This document shows, in pieces, positions 38,336 through 47,947 of a stretch of DNA of 64,000 bases. Both the position numbers and the translations under genes were made by a program. The stretch lies in the NCBI RefSeq assembly GCF_008710155.1, contig NZ_VYPZ01000015.1, forward strand, positions 1-64,000, in the 5' to 3' direction. The notes beneath the pieces are model-generated. The model saw only the letters and a program-made list of their open reading frames with translations. It was not told the origin of the DNA and did not search any database. Position 1 is the stretch's first letter. Every line of letters begins with the position of its first letter. The stretch is from Sphingobium limneticum (GTDB taxonomy: Bacteria; Pseudomonadota; Alphaproteobacteria; Sphingomonadales; Sphingomonadaceae).

Positions 38336-39505
38336 ATGCCCTTCACCGCCAAGATCCTCCTCCTGGGTTCGGGTGAACTGGGCCGCGAATTCACCATCTC
38401 CGCCAAGCGCCTGGGCGCGCAGGTCATCGCCTGCGACAGCTATGCGGGCGCCCCCGCCATGCAGGTGGCGGACAGCTTCGAAATCTTCTCCATGCTGGAC
38501 GCGGATCTGCTCGCCGCCGCGATCGAAAAGCATCAGCCCGATTTCGTCGTCCCCGAAGTCGAAGCGATCCGCACCGAAGTCCTCGCCGATTTCGAGAGCA
38601 AGGGCATCACCATCGTCCCCTCCGCCCGTGCGACCATCATGACCATGAACCGCGACCGCATCCGCGAAGTCGCCGCCGTGGATCTTGGCCTGCGCACGTC
38701 ACGCTATCGCTATGCCGAAAGCCTGGACGAGGTGATCGCCGGCGCCGACCACACCGGCTTTCCCTGCGTCATCAAACCGGTCATGTCCTCTTCCGGCAAG
38801 GGGCAAAGCACGGTCCGCAGCGCCGCCGAACTGGAGGCCGCCTGGACCTACGCCGTCGCCAACATGCGCGGCGACCGCAGCCGCGTGATCGTCGAGGAAT
38901 TTATCGCCTTCGACTATGAAATCACCCTGCTCACCATCCGCACCCGCGACGGTGTCCATTTCTGCCCGCCGATCGGCCACCGGCAGGAACGGGGCGATTA
39001 TCAGGAAAGCTGGCAGCCCACCCCCATGTCCGACACCGCCCTTGCCGCCGCGCAGGATATGGCGCGCAAGGTAGTCGACGATCTGGGCGGCTACGGCATT
39101 TTCGGCGTGGAATATTTCGTGAAGGGCGAAGACGTCATCTTCTCCGAACTGTCGCCCCGTCCGCACGACACCGGCATGGTGACGCTCCTCTCGCAAAATC
39201 TGAGCGAATTCGATCTGCATGCCCGCGCGATCCTGGGCCTGCCCATTCCGGACATTACCCTGCGCGGCCCCTCCGCCTCCGCCGTCATCCTGGCCGATCG
39301 CGACTCCGCCGACTTCCGTTATGAAGGTCTAGCCGACGCGCTCGCGACGCCGGGCGGCGAAGTCGACGTCCGCCTGTTCGGCAAACCGACCACCCGCCCC
39401 TATCGCCGCATGGGCGTGGCCATCGCCCGCGCCGACACCGCCGACGCAGCCCGCGCCCTGGCAAAGGCCGCCGCCGACAAGGTGAAGATCGTCTACAAGG
39501 ACTGA
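38336..39505 (+). CDS. purT: formate-dependent phosphoribosylglycinamide formyltransferase
   Basis: A 389-residue ATP-grasp enzyme that formylates GAR using formate and ATP in place of 10-formyl-THF. The start PFTAKILLLGSGELGREFTI, the segment MSSSGKGQSTVRS, HRQERGDYQESWQP and FSELSPRPHDTGMVT are diagnostic for PurT rather than PurK. A CAGGAG ribosome site precedes the ATG. purL lies upstream, separated by a repeat. Confidence 0.96.
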   Translation: MPFTAKILLLGSGELGREFTISAKRLGAQVIACDSYAGAPAMQVADSFEIFSMLDADLLAAAIEKHQPDFVVPEVEAIRTEVLADFESKGITIVPSARATIMTMNRDRIREVAAVDLGLRTSRYRYAESLDEVIAGADHTGFPCVIKPVMSSSGKGQSTVRSAAELEAAWTYAVANMRGDRSRVIVEEFIAFDYEITLLTIRTRDGVHFCPPIGHRQERGDYQESWQPTPMSDTALAAAQDMARKVVDDLGGYGIFGVEYFVKGEDVIFSELSPRPHDTGMVTLLSQNLSEFDLHARAILGLPIPDITLRGPSASAVILADRDSADFRYEGLADALATPGGEVDVRLFGKPTTRPYRRMGVAIARADTADAARALAKAAADKVKIVYKD

Positions 39506-39519
39506 TGCCAAGGCACGAC

Positions 39520-39583
39520 GTTCCCCGGCGCAGGCCGGGGTCCAGTGCCACAGTCTCAACTTGCCCCCGACCTGCACCGGGAA
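39520..39583. repeat. REP-like palindrome
   Basis: GTTCCCCGGCGCAGGCCGGGGTCCAG, with a weaker complement (CCCCGACCTGCACCGGGAA) ending about 39583, lies between convergent purT and the GNAT gene. Confidence 0.65.
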
Positions 39584-39604
39584 AGCCATTGTCATCCGTT
39601 CACA

Positions 39605-40156
39605 TCATCGCTTGTCGGGATGATCCGCACCGTCGCGGCGGAAGATATATTCATGGTCGGTCCAGCTGCCGACCCGAAAGCCATATTCGCCGACCTTCAT
39701 GAAACCGGCCCGGCCATAAATGGCCTGCGCCCGGTGATTGCCCGACCATACGCCCAGCCACACCGGCCCCGGCATGGCCGCCGCCAGCCAATCCATCGCC
39801 ACGCGCATCAGCGCGCCGCCCATGCCCTGCCCCTGCGCGGCGTTCAGCGCATAGAGTTGATATAATTCCCCCTGATCCGCCGACGCGTCCGGATGCGGCA
39901 ATTTGCACGGCCCCACATGCGCATAGGCCAGCAAAGCGCCATCCGCGTCCTGCGCCACCCATGTCGCATGGGTCGGATCGGCCAGCTCCGCCGCGACCCG
40001 ATCGACGCCATAACTCTCCTGCTCGAACTGCGCGAGGTCAGCCGGCGGATAGGGCACGGCAAAACCATCGATGAAGGTCTGCCGGAACGCCGTCAGCTTG
40101 AGGATGGACAGGGCTTCCACGTCGGATGAAAGCGCGGGGCGGATGGTCAGCGTCAT
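39605..40156 (-). CDS. GNAT family N-acetyltransferase
   Basis: A 183-residue acetyltransferase. Core motifs are LYQLYALNAAQGQGMGGALMR (acetyl-CoA loop Q/R-x-x-G-x-G/A) and the later NHRAQAIYGRAGFMKVGEY. The start MTLTIRPALSSDVEA at 40156 gives the standard GNAT beginning; the frame extends 26 codons upstream. The substrate is unknown. It may be cotranscribed with the methyltransferase upstream (94-bp gap). Confidence 0.87.
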   Translation of the reverse strand: MTLTIRPALSSDVEALSILKLTAFRQTFIDGFAVPYPPADLAQFEQESYGVDRVAAELADPTHATWVAQDADGALLAYAHVGPCKLPHPDASADQGELYQLYALNAAQGQGMGGALMRVAMDWLAAAMPGPVWLGVWSGNHRAQAIYGRAGFMKVGEYGFRVGSWTDHEYIFRRDGADHPDKR

Positions 40157-40250
40157 GCCCCGGACATGCCATGCCACAACCGCCCGCACCAGCCCGTGCT
40201 GCCCGGCGATCGCCGCTTTCCGGTGCGCAAACAAGCGGAGGCGGCAGCAC

Positions 40251-41018
40251 TCAGGCCGACCGCGTCACCCGGCCGAACAACACCTGATAGCCATCCTCGC
40301 CGCCCTCCGCCTCGAACGCGGCCATCACCCGGCGCAGGTCGGTCGGCCCCAACGGCTTGCGCCCCTCGACCGGCACTACCGCCCCGATGCCTTTCAAATG
40401 CGCGATCAGCCCGCGCGCGCCGCCACAGCCCAGCGCATAATCCTCGTCGAAGGCAAATGCGTCCGCATGGCGCCCCAGCATGCCCCGCAACGCATCCAGC
40501 GATGGATAGTCCGGCACGCCCGCCACCAGCCCGCAGGCCGCATGCGCCGCGCGCCAGTGCGCGAAGCTCCCCTGCCCCATGGTGGAGAAGATCAGGCTCC
40601 CGCCCGGCCGCAACAACCCCACCAGCCGCGCGATGCCGCCTTCCAGATCGTCGAACCATTGGAATGCCAGGCTGGACAGGATCAGGTCGAACCAAGGCCC
40701 GTCGAAAACCGGCGCCTCTCCATCCATCGTCATGAACCGGCCCGCGACCCGCCCATTGGCCGCCGCCTGCTCCAGCATGCCGGGCGAAATATCGGTCGCG
40801 ATCAACTCCGCGCCGGGCCAGCGCGCCTGAATGTCGCGCGTCAAAAAGCCGGTGCCGCACCCGACCTCCAATATCCGCGTCACCCCATCTGGCCGCTGCC
40901 GCCGGGCGATATCCGCAACCAGGCTCGCCGCGAGCCGCTGCGGCCCGGCATGCCCGTCATAATGCGCCGCCGCCGCGCCGAATGTGTCGCTTATCCGTTG
41001 CTTGCGGGCATCGTTCAT
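40251..41018 (-). CDS. class I SAM methyltransferase, BioC-like
   Basis: A 255-residue methyltransferase. Motif I is LEVGCGTGFLTRDI, followed by LIATDISPGMLEQA and LILSSLAFQWFDDLEGGI, the pattern of malonyl-ACP O-methyltransferase (BioC) in biotin synthesis. The N-terminal KQRISDTFGAAAAHYDGHAG also fits BioC. No bio genes are adjacent, so the call stays 'BioC-like'. Confidence 0.8.
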   Translation of the reverse strand: MNDARKQRISDTFGAAAAHYDGHAGPQRLAASLVADIARRQRPDGVTRILEVGCGTGFLTRDIQARWPGAELIATDISPGMLEQAAANGRVAGRFMTMDGEAPVFDGPWFDLILSSLAFQWFDDLEGGIARLVGLLRPGGSLIFSTMGQGSFAHWRAAHAACGLVAGVPDYPSLDALRGMLGRHADAFAFDEDYALGCGGARGLIAHLKGIGAVVPVEGRKPLGPTDLRRVMAAFEAEGGEDGYQVLFGRVTRSA

Positions 41019-41189
41019 GGACGGAGCATTTTCGGTTGATCAGTCATGGTTCACGCCTTGGAGCCGCAGGCCAGCGCAGCTAAAATGCGACTGCAAGAAA
41101 CAAGAACCTTTCCACCGATTGGGGAAAGGCTCTAGGCGCATGGCAGAGCTTTGCCCATTTGGCCAGTATCAGCAGGGACCATCCGCTTC

Positions 41190-42446
41190 ATGACCGCCTC
41201 CCCCCGCAACCCCGCCCCTCGTATCCGGGCCATGGACGTGCTGCGCGGCTGCGCGGTGCTGGGTATCTTGTGGATGAACATCACCGCCTTCGCCCTGCCG
41301 CAAAACGCCTATTTCAACCCGGCGGTGGCCGGCACGCCTTCGGCCGCCGACATCGCCGCCTGGGCGGTCAGCCTGATCTTCATCGATGGCAAGATGCGCG
41401 GCCTTTTCGCCCTGCTGTTCGGCGCGTCGATGCTGTTGCTGATCGACCGGGAGGAAATGGCCGGGCGCGACGGCCGCCGCGCACAGATGATCCGCGCGGG
41501 CTGGCTCTTCGTCCTTGGCTGCGCCCATTTCTTCCTGCTCTGGTGGGGCGACATCTTGCGCGTCTATGCGCTGGTCAGCCTGTTCGCGCTGCTGTTCGTG
41601 AACCTGGAACCCTTTGCCCTGGTCAAACGCGCGCTGCTTTTCTTCTTCTTCCAGTTCCTGCTGTGCGCCACTTTCATCGCCAGCCTCTATCTGTGGGGCC
41701 ATGCCGCCGCAGACCCCGGCGCGACCGGTATGATGCGCGACGGCTATCTGACGTTCATGGCCGCCCTGTCCGATCCCGCCAGCCCCTCCACCCAGGCGGA
41801 AATCGCCACCTATCGCGGCGGCTTCGCCACGATCCTCCAGCATAAGCTGATCGGCGTGCCGGGCGACTGGCTCTGGGGCTTCCTCTTCACCGCCTTCGAA
41901 ACCATGGGCTTCATGCTGCTGGGCATGGCGATGCTGAAGGGCGGCTTTCTCACCGGTCATTGGGACGCGGACCAATATCGCCGCACCGCCCGCCATTGCT
42001 TCCTGATCGGCGTGCCGCCCATGGCCGCACTGGCGCTCTGGGTCGCGCTCAGCGGCTTTGCGCCGCTCCCCGCTTATGGCGTGGCGCTGGCCTGGTCGCT
42101 CCCGTTCCGCATCCCGCTCACCGTGGGCTGGGCCGCCCTCATCCTCTGGCTTGCCGCCCGCCATCGCGACCACCCCCTGGTCGCCCGCCTCGCCGCCGCC
42201 GGCCGGCTGACGCTCAGCAACTATCTCGCCACCAGCCTCGTCATGACCGCGCTTTTCTATGGCTGGGGCCTTGGCCTCTTCGCCAAATTGCCACCGGCCG
42301 CGCTGCCGCTGTTCGTGCTGGCCGGCTGGGCGGCGATGCTGGTCTGGTCGAAACCCTATGCCGACCGATTCGCGCTCGGCCCCGCCGAATGGCTGTGGCG
42401 CAGCCTGATCAACGGCCGGTCGCAAAAGATTCGCAAAAGCGACTGA
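41190..42446 (+). CDS. DUF418 polytopic membrane protein
   Basis: A 418-residue inner-membrane protein with about nine hydrophobic segments. The N-terminal IRAMDVLRGCAVLGILWMNI and the C-terminal GRLTLSNYLATSLVMTALFYGWG then LGLF match the DUF418 family. Function is unestablished; transport or envelope roles are suggested for the family. The start at 41190 is chosen for MTASPRNPAPR before the family motif. Confidence 0.9.
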   Translation: MTASPRNPAPRIRAMDVLRGCAVLGILWMNITAFALPQNAYFNPAVAGTPSAADIAAWAVSLIFIDGKMRGLFALLFGASMLLLIDREEMAGRDGRRAQMIRAGWLFVLGCAHFFLLWWGDILRVYALVSLFALLFVNLEPFALVKRALLFFFFQFLLCATFIASLYLWGHAAADPGATGMMRDGYLTFMAALSDPASPSTQAEIATYRGGFATILQHKLIGVPGDWLWGFLFTAFETMGFMLLGMAMLKGGFLTGHWDADQYRRTARHCFLIGVPPMAALALWVALSGFAPLPAYGVALAWSLPFRIPLTVGWAALILWLAARHRDHPLVARLAAAGRLTLSNYLATSLVMTALFYGWGLGLFAKLPPAALPLFVLAGWAAMLVWSKPYADRFALGPAEWLWRSLINGRSQKIRKSD

Positions 42447-42505
42447 ATACTATTGCGACCCATTATCAGACACGCTATTCCCGATTCGTCAGGAGAGTGT
42501 CTTCG

Positions 42506-42676
42506 ATGGTCGTCTGCGTTTGTAATGCCATTCGTGAAAAGGATGTACGGGAAGCTGCGCGCAACGGCGCGGATACGCCGTGCAGCGCCTATGCCCAATA
42601 TGGCCGCCGCCCCAAATGCGGGCAGTGCGTCCCCTTCGCGCGGACGCTGATCGCGGCGGAACGCGCATCGGCGTGA
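42506..42676 (+). CDS. bfd: bacterioferritin-associated ferredoxin
   Basis: A 56-residue [2Fe-2S] protein with Cys4, Cys6, Cys38 and Cys41 in the BFD arrangement (CVC ... CGQC). It donates electrons to release iron from bacterioferritin. An AGGAGA ribosome site precedes the ATG. bfr follows 160 bp downstream, after a terminator-like hairpin. Confidence 0.94.
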   Translation: MVVCVCNAIREKDVREAARNGADTPCSAYAQYGRRPKCGQCVPFARTLIAAERASA

Positions 42677-42743
42677 AGTCGCGCTGACTGGAATGCGAAT
42701 CAACTGCACGCTACAGTTGCGAGCATGAAGCAATAGCGCACTG

Positions 42744-42769
42744 AAAAACCGCGATTTTCTGCGGTTTTT
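42744..42769 (+). terminator. rho-independent terminator between bfd and bfr
   Basis: AAAAACCGC (42744-42752), loop GATTTTCT, and GCGGTTTTT (42761-42769). It could end bfd transcripts, leaving bfr with its own promoter; it is symmetrical and could also act on the opposite strand. Confidence 0.8.
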
Positions 42770-42835
42770 GGCCTTAACAGCCTATGCCTTAAACGTTATA
42801 AGCCGGCCGTTCCCCAATTGCCGGAGTATAGCGCC

Positions 42836-43315
42836 ATGAAAGGCGACGCGAAAGTCATCGAATATTTCAACGAGGTGCTCAAGAACGAGCTGACCGCGAT
42901 CAACCAGTACTTCCTCCACTATCGTATCCTCAACCATTGGGGCATCGATAAGCTGGCGAAGTTCGAATATGAAGAATCCATCGACGAGATGAAGCACGCC
43001 GACAAGGTGGCGGAACGCATTCTCTTCCTTGATGGCCTGCCCAATTTCCAGCTGCTCGGCCGCCTCAAGATCGGCGAAACGGTCGAAGAAATTCTCAAGG
43101 CCGACCTCGAACTGGAATATGAAGCGCTGCCGGTCCTGCGCGAAGCGATCGCCTATTGCGAATCCATCAAGGATTTCGTCAGCCGCGACCTGTTCCAGTA
43201 TATCCTCGAAAGCGAGGAAGAGCATGTGGACACGCTGGAAACTCAGTTCGAAATGATCGAGCGCATGGGCATCCAGAATTATGTCCAGCTTCAGAGCAAG
43301 GCGAAGGAAGACTGA
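42836..43315 (+). CDS. bfr: bacterioferritin
   Basis: A 159-residue haem-containing ferritin that oxidises and stores iron. Ferroxidase residues are present: Glu18 (VLKNELTAINQYF), the ESIDEMKHADK segment (Glu51, His54) and the later ESEEEHVDTLETQ. Met52 is the usual haem ligand position, here in EMKHAD. The start at 42836 is preceded by CCGGAG. bfd lies upstream. Confidence 0.97.
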   Translation: MKGDAKVIEYFNEVLKNELTAINQYFLHYRILNHWGIDKLAKFEYEESIDEMKHADKVAERILFLDGLPNFQLLGRLKIGETVEEILKADLELEYEALPVLREAIAYCESIKDFVSRDLFQYILESEEEHVDTLETQFEMIERMGIQNYVQLQSKAKED

Positions 43316-43328
43316 TTCCTTGCCCTGC

Positions 43329-43350
43329 TCCCCGGCGCAGGCCGGGGAAC
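43329..43350. repeat. REP-like half-element after bfr
   Basis: CTCCCCGGCGCAGGCCGGGGAAC, a single hairpin of the GC-rich family, lies 14 bp after the bfr stop. Confidence 0.6.
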
Positions 43351-43370
43351 GAAAATCTTGTGACTCACCG

Positions 43371-43400
43371 AAAGGGGCGCTCCATCGGAGTGCCCCTTTT
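43371..43400. terminator. rho-independent terminator (bfr / mutT)
   Basis: AAAGGGGCGCTCC (43371-43383), loop ATC, and GGAGTGCCCCTTTT (43387-43400) with one G-U pair. It lies between the convergent bfr and mutT genes and can serve either. Confidence 0.85.
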
Positions 43401-43403
43401 GCG

Positions 43404-43811
43404 TTATAGCAGCGCTTCGAGCAGCCCGATCAGCGGCAGGTCCGCCGGCGGCAGGTCCAACGCATACATCTGCGCGGGCTTCAACCATTTGAGCGCGGTC
43501 GCATGGCGCGCTTCGGGCACACCCTTCCACTTGCGGCAGACATAGAGCAGCAGCAGCAGATGCCGGTCGCCCAGCGGCTCGCTGGCGAATGTCGCAGGCG
43601 CCAGGCAGCTGGCATGCGTCTCGATCCCCAGCTCCTCCTCCAGCTCGCGCACCAGCGCCGCCTCCGGCGTTTCGCCCGGCTCCACCTTGCCGCCGGGGAA
43701 TTCCCACAGGTCGGCCATCGCCTTGCCGGGCGGCCGTTGTTGCAGCAGCACGCGGCCATCGGCGTCCACCAACGCTACGGCAACTACCATCAGGGGAGAA
43801 AAAGAGGCCAT
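43404..43811 (-). CDS. mutT: MutT-like NUDIX hydrolase
   Basis: A 135-residue NUDIX enzyme of the (deoxy)nucleoside triphosphate pyrophosphohydrolase kind. Nudix box: GGKVEPGETPEAALVRELEEELG with REx2EExG. QQRPPGKAMADLWEFPGG is the MutT N-terminal signature for 8-oxo-dGTP hydrolases. The first Met is given; an internal Met at residue 8 is possible. Confidence 0.92.
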   Translation of the reverse strand: MASFSPLMVVAVALVDADGRVLLQQRPPGKAMADLWEFPGGKVEPGETPEAALVRELEEELGIETHASCLAPATFASEPLGDRHLLLLLYVCRKWKGVPEARHATALKWLKPAQMYALDLPPADLPLIGLLEALL

Positions 43812-43893
43812 GTCGGTCCAGTCGGGAGGGCTTTGTTAACCCTGCTTCCTTTACACGACGACCGGGGACTGTCTGTAGCGAAACGGGGTTAAT

Positions 43894-44079
43894 ATGCGTG
43901 CGCTTGTCGAAATGCTGGCCCGTTTGCGCCTGCTCCGCTGCGAGCGCGGCGCCACGGCGGTGGAATATGGGTTGATCATCGCGATGATCGTTCTCGCCAT
44001 GCTTTTGGCGCTCAACAATGTCGCCAGGAAGACATCCGGCATGTGGAACAACGTCGCGACGGAAGTTACCAAACATTAA
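43894..44079 (+). CDS. Flp family type IVb pilin (1)
   Basis: A 61-residue prepilin. The leader is basic and ends at the processing motif RGATAVEYGLI, with the conserved Glu5 of the mature pilin and a following hydrophobic helix (IIAMIVLAMLLALNN). It would be cleaved by a prepilin peptidase (CpaA type). It lies 139 bp upstream of a second Flp pilin; no cpa/tad genes are in the window. Confidence 0.92.
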   Translation: MRALVEMLARLRLLRCERGATAVEYGLIIAMIVLAMLLALNNVARKTSGMWNNVATEVTKH

Positions 44080-44218
44080 CCATCAATATTTGACAGTGTT
44101 TTCCCGCATTAAGATTTTCTCAACCGCCATTGTCTAATTCGATCCTCGCTGACCACGAATTACCATGCGGGGCGGCCGGGTAGTTAAACGTAGTAATCCA
44201 TTTCCAAGGAGACATCAC

Positions 44219-44380
44219 ATGCAGTTCATCCGTAAGATGCTGAAGAACGAAAAGGGTGCCACCGCGATCGAATACGGCCTGATCGCCGCTCTGATCGCCG
44301 TCGCTGCCATCGGCGCGATGACCAGCCTGGGCACCAAGCTCGGCGGCACCTTCAACAACGTTTCGAGCAACCTGAAGTAA
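44219..44380 (+). CDS. Flp family type IVb pilin (2)
   Basis: A 53-residue prepilin, with motif KGATAIEYGLIAALIAVAA and a C-terminal TSLGTKLGGTFNNVSS typical of Flp pilins. A strong AAGGAGA ribosome site precedes the ATG. Sequence is closer to canonical Flp than the upstream copy, so it may be the major subunit. A strong terminator follows. Confidence 0.95.
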   Translation: MQFIRKMLKNEKGATAIEYGLIAALIAVAAIGAMTSLGTKLGGTFNNVSSNLK

Positions 44381-44408
44381 GCTCTGCGACGTTAGTCGAA
44401 TTGAGAAA

Positions 44409-44440
44409 GAGGCGGCGGACGAAAGTTCGCCGCCTCTTTT
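44409..44440 (+). terminator. rho-independent terminator after Flp pilin
   Basis: GAGGCGGCGGAC (44409-44420), loop GAAA, and GTTCGCCGCCTC (44425-44436), then TTTT. It is 29 bp after the second pilin stop and 12 bp before the convergent protease gene's stop. Confidence 0.92.
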
Positions 44441-44451
44441 CGTTTACAGGC

Positions 44452-45930
44452 CTACCAGGTGACGATCTTCACCCGCTGCCCGGCCCGCAACGCGCTATTT
44501 TCTTCCAGCGCGTTGATCGTCAGGAACCGGTCCAGCTGATAGTCGGTATATGCCATCCGCTTGGCCAAAGACTGCACCGTGTCTCCGGCCTTCACTGTCA
44601 CCACATCGACGCGGCGCGGCTTGATCGCAGCCGCCTCCTGCGCACTCAGGCGCTGGACCGATTGCAACATTGCGCTGAACGGGCCAATCCCCTGCCCTGC
44701 CTGCGTCAACAGCAGGAAATGATAGGCCTTCCCGCCCCCGAAATCATAAGCGAAGACGGTCGCATCCACCTGGCTCGACTGGGTCGACGCCCGGACGGTG
44801 CGGTAGGCGACCGGCAGGCCGTTGATCGTCGTGCGGCTGATCTCGCCTGCCGGCACGCCGCCCTTGCCGTCGCCCAGCTTGGCGAAGACGCTGTTGATAT
44901 AGGCGTCCAGATTACCTGAATAGGGTGCCGCGCTGAACTGCGCCTGTCCGCCCGATCCGGTGATCGACACTGCGTTGGCGCCATTTTCCATGCCGAAACC
45001 GCTGGGTATGGTGAAGCTCAGCCGCAGGTCGGGATGGCGGAAGCGATTGCCGTCGATCACCCCCTGCTTGGGATCGTCGCCGTACAGCACGCCGTCCACC
45101 GCATTCAGGAAGGCATCGCGATTGCGCACCGTGCTGGTCGCCCGCGTCGCTTCCGCCGCCTTGGCGGCTCGCTCCACGCGCGCGCCGGGATCAGGGTGGG
45201 TGCTCGCCCAGGCCGGCGTCGATCGGGCATTGCCCGTCACCTGCGCATCCAGGTCGCTCTGCGCCGCCAGCGATGCCAGCATGTCGGACAGGGCGCGCGG
45301 ATCATATCCGCCGCTCGCCAGATAGCGGATGCCGAGGTCATCCGCCTCATACTCCTGCGTGCGCGAAAATTTGAGCGTCAACAACTGGCTGCCCGTGCCG
45401 ATCCCTTTCTGGATCAGCCCCGAAAAGCCCGAATCGCCCAGCAACGCGCCCGCCAGCGCACCCAGCAACGCGCCACCCACCGCATTGCGCTGCGCCGCCT
45501 GTTGCCGCCGCTGGCCATGCTGGGCCGCGACATGGCCCACTTCATGGCCCAGCACGCCGGCCAGTTCCGCCTCGTCGTTCATCAACGCCATCAACTGGCG
45601 CGTGACGTAGACATAGCCGCCCGGAATGGCGAAGGCGTTGTTCACCGGTGAATTGAGCAGGGTGACGGTAAAGTCCCCCTGCGCGTTGGACAGGCCCGAT
45701 TGCACCGCGATGCGGCGTCCCACGCCCTCTACATATTTGGCCTGTGGCCCCACATAGGCGCCGCCAAATTCCTTCATCAATTCAGGATGCTGCTTGGCGC
45801 CGCTCGCCCTGTCCTGCGCACTGATGTTCGACACCGTGCGAATCGCCCGCTGCTGCCCGATCACCACAGGCGCGCTCGCCGCCATCGCCAGCACCGCGCC
45901 GGCGCAGCCCAGCTTCCACTTCCAGTCCAT
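44452..45930 (-). CDS. M48 family metalloprotease with LysM domain
   Basis: A 492-residue exported zinc protease, with a signal peptide over about residues 1-27. The zinc motif is GHEVGHVAAQHG (HExxH), with the later EYEADDLGIRYL supplying the third ligand. TPR-like helices are not obvious. The last ~50 residues form a LysM domain (VTVKAGDTVQSLAKRMAY). It resembles BepA/LoiP-type envelope proteases; LysM would tether it to peptidoglycan. Confidence 0.92.
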   Translation of the reverse strand: MDWKWKLGCAGAVLAMAASAPVVIGQQRAIRTVSNISAQDRASGAKQHPELMKEFGGAYVGPQAKYVEGVGRRIAVQSGLSNAQGDFTVTLLNSPVNNAFAIPGGYVYVTRQLMALMNDEAELAGVLGHEVGHVAAQHGQRRQQAAQRNAVGGALLGALAGALLGDSGFSGLIQKGIGTGSQLLTLKFSRTQEYEADDLGIRYLASGGYDPRALSDMLASLAAQSDLDAQVTGNARSTPAWASTHPDPGARVERAAKAAEATRATSTVRNRDAFLNAVDGVLYGDDPKQGVIDGNRFRHPDLRLSFTIPSGFGMENGANAVSITGSGGQAQFSAAPYSGNLDAYINSVFAKLGDGKGGVPAGEISRTTINGLPVAYRTVRASTQSSQVDATVFAYDFGGGKAYHFLLLTQAGQGIGPFSAMLQSVQRLSAQEAAAIKPRRVDVVTVKAGDTVQSLAKRMAYTDYQLDRFLTINALEENSALRAGQRVKIVTW

Positions 45931-46020
45931 GTCTCTCCACCCTCGACGTTACCCCAACGTAACGACGGAAATGGCGGCCCGTTCCAGAAAAAGCCAGTAG
46001 TTAAACGGTCAATGGAGCCT

Positions 46021-46047
46021 GTTCCCCGGCGAAGGCCGGGGTCCAGC
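46021..46047. repeat. REP-like half-element
   Basis: GTTCCCCGGCGAAGGCCGGG then GTCCAG lies between the M48 protease gene and accA, near the accA 3' end. Confidence 0.6.
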
Positions 46048-46057
46048 TAAAACTCCG

Positions 46058-47002
<945 letters not shown>

Positions 47003-47012
47003 GGCCCGTGCG

Positions 47013-47945
47013 TTACGGCGCTGGCGCGTCGTCGTCAACGCGCTGATGCGGCTTCTTCGCGCGCATCCCCGCCAGCGGATGCCGCTGGTTGACCAGTTCG
47101 ACCAGCTGCCGGCTATCGACATGGGTGTAGATTTGCGTCGTGCCGATATCCGCATGGCCCAGCATGGATTGCAACGCGCGCAGATCCGCGCCCCCTTCCA
47201 GCAGATGCGTGGCAAAGGCATGGCGCAACACATGCGGGCTGACCCGCTCGGGCGCGATGCCGCTCGCCGCCGCCAATGTCTTGACCAGCTGGTATAGCCT
47301 TATGCGGCTCAAATGGCTCTTGCCCGAGGGAAACAGCCACATACTGTCCCCCGGCACATGCAGCAGCCAGGCGGCGACCGCGGCCCGCGCCCGGTCCGAA
47401 ATCGGCACCAGCCGCTCGCGCGCGCCCTTCCCCTTCAAAATCAGGAACGGCCGGTCATGCGACAACGCCCGGCGCGGCAACGACACCAGTTCGGTCGCGC
47501 GCAAGCCCGACCCATAAAGCAGCTCGATCAGCGCCGCGAGCCGCAGGTCCGCCGGCACAGGATGCTCTACGTCCAACTTTTCGGCGATCGTCGCGAAGAA
47601 TCGATCCACTTCCGCCACCGACAAGATCTTCGGCAAGGCACGCTGCGTCACCGGGCGCGGCAGCGCGGCGGAGGGATTGTCGGCGCGCAGCCCCTCTTCC
47701 TCCAGAAAGCCGTAAAAGGCCCGCAATGCCGACGCCTTGCGCGCCACGGACGACGCCGCCAGCGTCGCCCAGGCAACAGCCAGCGTCCCCAGCCCATCCT
47801 TGCTCGCCCCGGCCAACCCGCCCAGCAGCTCGCCCGCGCCGTTCAGGTCGGCCCGATAGGCCAGCAGCGTATTGCGTGACGCACCGCGTTCCGCCGCCAT
47901 CATTTCCAGAAAGCGGTCGATCAGGCCGGCGTCATCTGCTGTCAT
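47013..47945 (-). CDS. xerD: site-specific tyrosine recombinase XerD
   Basis: A 310-residue recombinase for chromosome dimer resolution. The catalytic residues are present: Arg in [13 protein letters not shown], Lys region ([14 protein letters not shown]), the [19 protein letters not shown] box with His and Arg, [16 protein letters not shown] with His and the Tyr nucleophile. Its length and neighbours (accA, aroK/aroB) are those of core xerD, not a phage integrase. Confidence 0.95.
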   Translation of the reverse strand: MTADDAGLIDRFLEMMAAERGASRNTLLAYRADLNGAGELLGGLAGASKDGLGTLAVAWATLAASSVARKASALRAFYGFLEEEGLRADNPSAALPRPVTQRALPKILSVAEVDRFFATIAEKLDVEHPVPADLRLAALIELLYGSGLRATELVSLPRRALSHDRPFLILKGKGARERLVPISDRARAAVAAWLLHVPGDSMWLFPSGKSHLSRIRLYQLVKTLAAASGIAPERVSPHVLRHAFATHLLEGGADLRALQSMLGHADIGTTQIYTHVDSRQLVELVNQRHPLAGMRAKKPHQRVDDDAPAP

Positions 47946-47947
47946 GA

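Noticed and set aside
42447..42835. Iron-responsive operator or riboswitch before bfd/bfr
   Set aside because: I could not find a convincing Fur or Irr box; only a terminator hairpin is clear.
47013..47945. Tyrosine recombinase as a sign of an integrated element
   Set aside because: It has the length, motifs and neighbours of core xerD; no att sites, phage or transfer genes are present.
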